Shown one piece after another: positions 63,350 through 64,000 of a stretch of DNA of 64,000 bases. Position numbers and translations under genes: made by a program. Within the stretch, counting starts at the first letter, position 1. Each line of letters begins with the position of its first letter. This stretch comes from Iodobacter violaceini. Its GTDB lineage: Bacteria; Pseudomonadota; Gammaproteobacteria; Burkholderiales; Chitinibacteraceae. The stretch covers positions 62,001 through 126,000 of the forward strand of contig NZ_JAAOLX010000011.1 of the NCBI RefSeq assembly GCF_011601265.1, given 5' to 3'. Below the pieces are notes generated by a model. It made no database searches and was not told the origin of the DNA. It saw nothing but the letters and a program-made list of their open reading frames with translations.

Positions 63350-64000
63350 ATGAGTAAATTTCAGCAATTAATCGACTTCTTTACCCTTGCCATCGACAGG
63401 GGGGATTACCAGCTTGGCGATAAGCTGCCTTCCTTGCGCTCGGTTTGCCAAACGCACCAGGTCAGCATGACCACCGCCAAAAAAGCCTTTTATGAGCTGG
63501 AGCGGCTGGCTTATGCAGAGGCCGAGCCGCGTGCGGCGTTTAGGGTGATTGTGGCGGGGCAGGGCAAGAAGGTGGATGCGCTGGCCGCTGGCGAGTTCGA
63601 TCCGCTCTGCCTGTTAGAAAACGTTGCTGCGCCCTGGGGCTCGCCCTTTATCAATGCCGGGCTGCTCGATACCCGTGCCCTGAATCGTGAATTAATGCGG
63701 GCCATGGCGTCTTATCCGCAGGCACTGAATCATCAGCCCATGCTGGGGCTAGATCAGCTGCGCCGCCAGATTGCCCGTATGTATCACAGCGAAGGCGTGC
63801 ATTTGCATTGGGAAAACCTGATCGTGACCTGTGGCGGTATGGAAGCCTTATCGCTGGCGATTCAAGCCGTAGTGCAAGGCATTAGTAAGCCCTGCCTTGC
63901 CGTAGTCACGCCTGCGTTCCCCGGTGTGCTTAGCCTGATTCGCCAGCTGGGGATCAGCGTGATCGAAGTCGCTTCCGAGCCTGATTTAGATTTGCCCGCG
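63350..64000 (+). CDS. MocR-type GntR/aminotransferase regulator (5' part, cut by window edge)
   Basis: 217 codons are visible from the ATG at 63350 to the right edge. Residues 1-75 form a GntR winged helix (DRGDYQLGDKLPSLRSVC, then VSMTTAKKAFYELERLAYAE). From about 105 an aminotransferase-class-I-like domain begins (HQPMLGLDQLRRQIARMY, VTCGGMEALSLAIQAV, PCLAVVTPAFPGVLSL), giving the MocR/PdxR layout. Such regulators bind PLP and control vitamin B6 or amino-acid genes, often a divergent neighbour; upstream here is ccoG in the same direction, 68 bases away. The PLP Lys is beyond the edge. Confidence 0.87.
   Translation, partial: MSKFQQLIDFFTLAIDRGDYQLGDKLPSLRSVCQTHQVSMTTAKKAFYELERLAYAEAEPRAAFRVIVAGQGKKVDALAAGEFDPLCLLENVAAPWGSPFINAGLLDTRALNRELMRAMASYPQALNHQPMLGLDQLRRQIARMYHSEGVHLHWENLIVTCGGMEALSLAIQAVVQGISKPCLAVVTPAFPGVLSLIRQLGISVIEVASEPDLDLPA

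Overview
The window looks like chromosomal DNA of a Gram-negative betaproteobacterium. Three things point to the Neisseriales/Chromobacteriaceae: the fabD-fabG-acpP-fabF run, the leuS-lptE-holA run next to rng, and PEP-CTERM proteins together with lipoproteins. Iodobacter or a near relative is my best guess, but no database was consulted. No rRNA, CRISPR array, complete insertion sequence or prophage is visible. There is one tRNA gene.

Layout. 1-3.6 kb holds the fatty-acid synthesis cluster (fabD, fabG, acpP, fabF). 3.7-12.4 kb is housekeeping: a lipocalin, pabB-pabC, tRNA-Ser(CGA), mltF, gltX, a GNAT acetyltransferase and a GH3 hexosaminidase. 12.9-15.8 kb has two tandem PEP-CTERM proteins, a YitT-type membrane protein and a DUF5610 protein. 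15.8-35.5 kb is the most distinctive part. A 2140-residue cysteine-free DUF4214 surface protein sits behind a long leader that carries a CRP-consensus palindrome and a 19-codon upstream ORF. It is followed by a GH19 lysozyme-like enzyme. On the opposite strand lies a probable operon encoding a free-standing TnpB-like N-terminal domain, a PrtD-type ABC exporter, an HlyD adaptor, a TolC-type channel and a methyltransferase with a regulatory domain. A Gtr-like set of glycosyltransferase and flippase genes comes next. 35.5-41.4 kb is again housekeeping (rng, holA, lptE, leuS).

41.5-52.1 kb is a mixed accessory region: a FecR/SPOR protein, a tandem-PAS chemoreceptor-like protein, a ClpP-like gene between two degenerate repeats, an SRPBCC protein, ecotin, a lipoprotein, a LysR-doxX-ygiD-FMN reductase group, and a secreted hydrolase with a Ca-binding-motif partner. 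52.4-59.3 kb is a two-partner secretion pair (FhaB-like exoprotein and FhaC-like transporter). 59.6-64 kb has a dGTPase-family HD protein, a secreted BPL_N-domain protein, ccoG, and a MocR regulator that runs off the right edge.

How the parts fit. I read 16-35 kb as one surface-layer system. An abundant type I-secreted protein would be exported by the divergently encoded PrtD/HlyD/TolC machine. It may be modified by the adjacent methyltransferase, whose family includes enzymes that methylate lysines of rickettsial surface proteins, and possibly decorated by the Gtr-like glycosylation genes. The TnpB-derived fragment at the head of the export operon is the most surprising component and is the best candidate here for something not described before. 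Two families of intergenic palindromic repeats (GTAGGGCGGGT-type and AACCACAGAG-type) are scattered through the accessory part and bracket individual genes.
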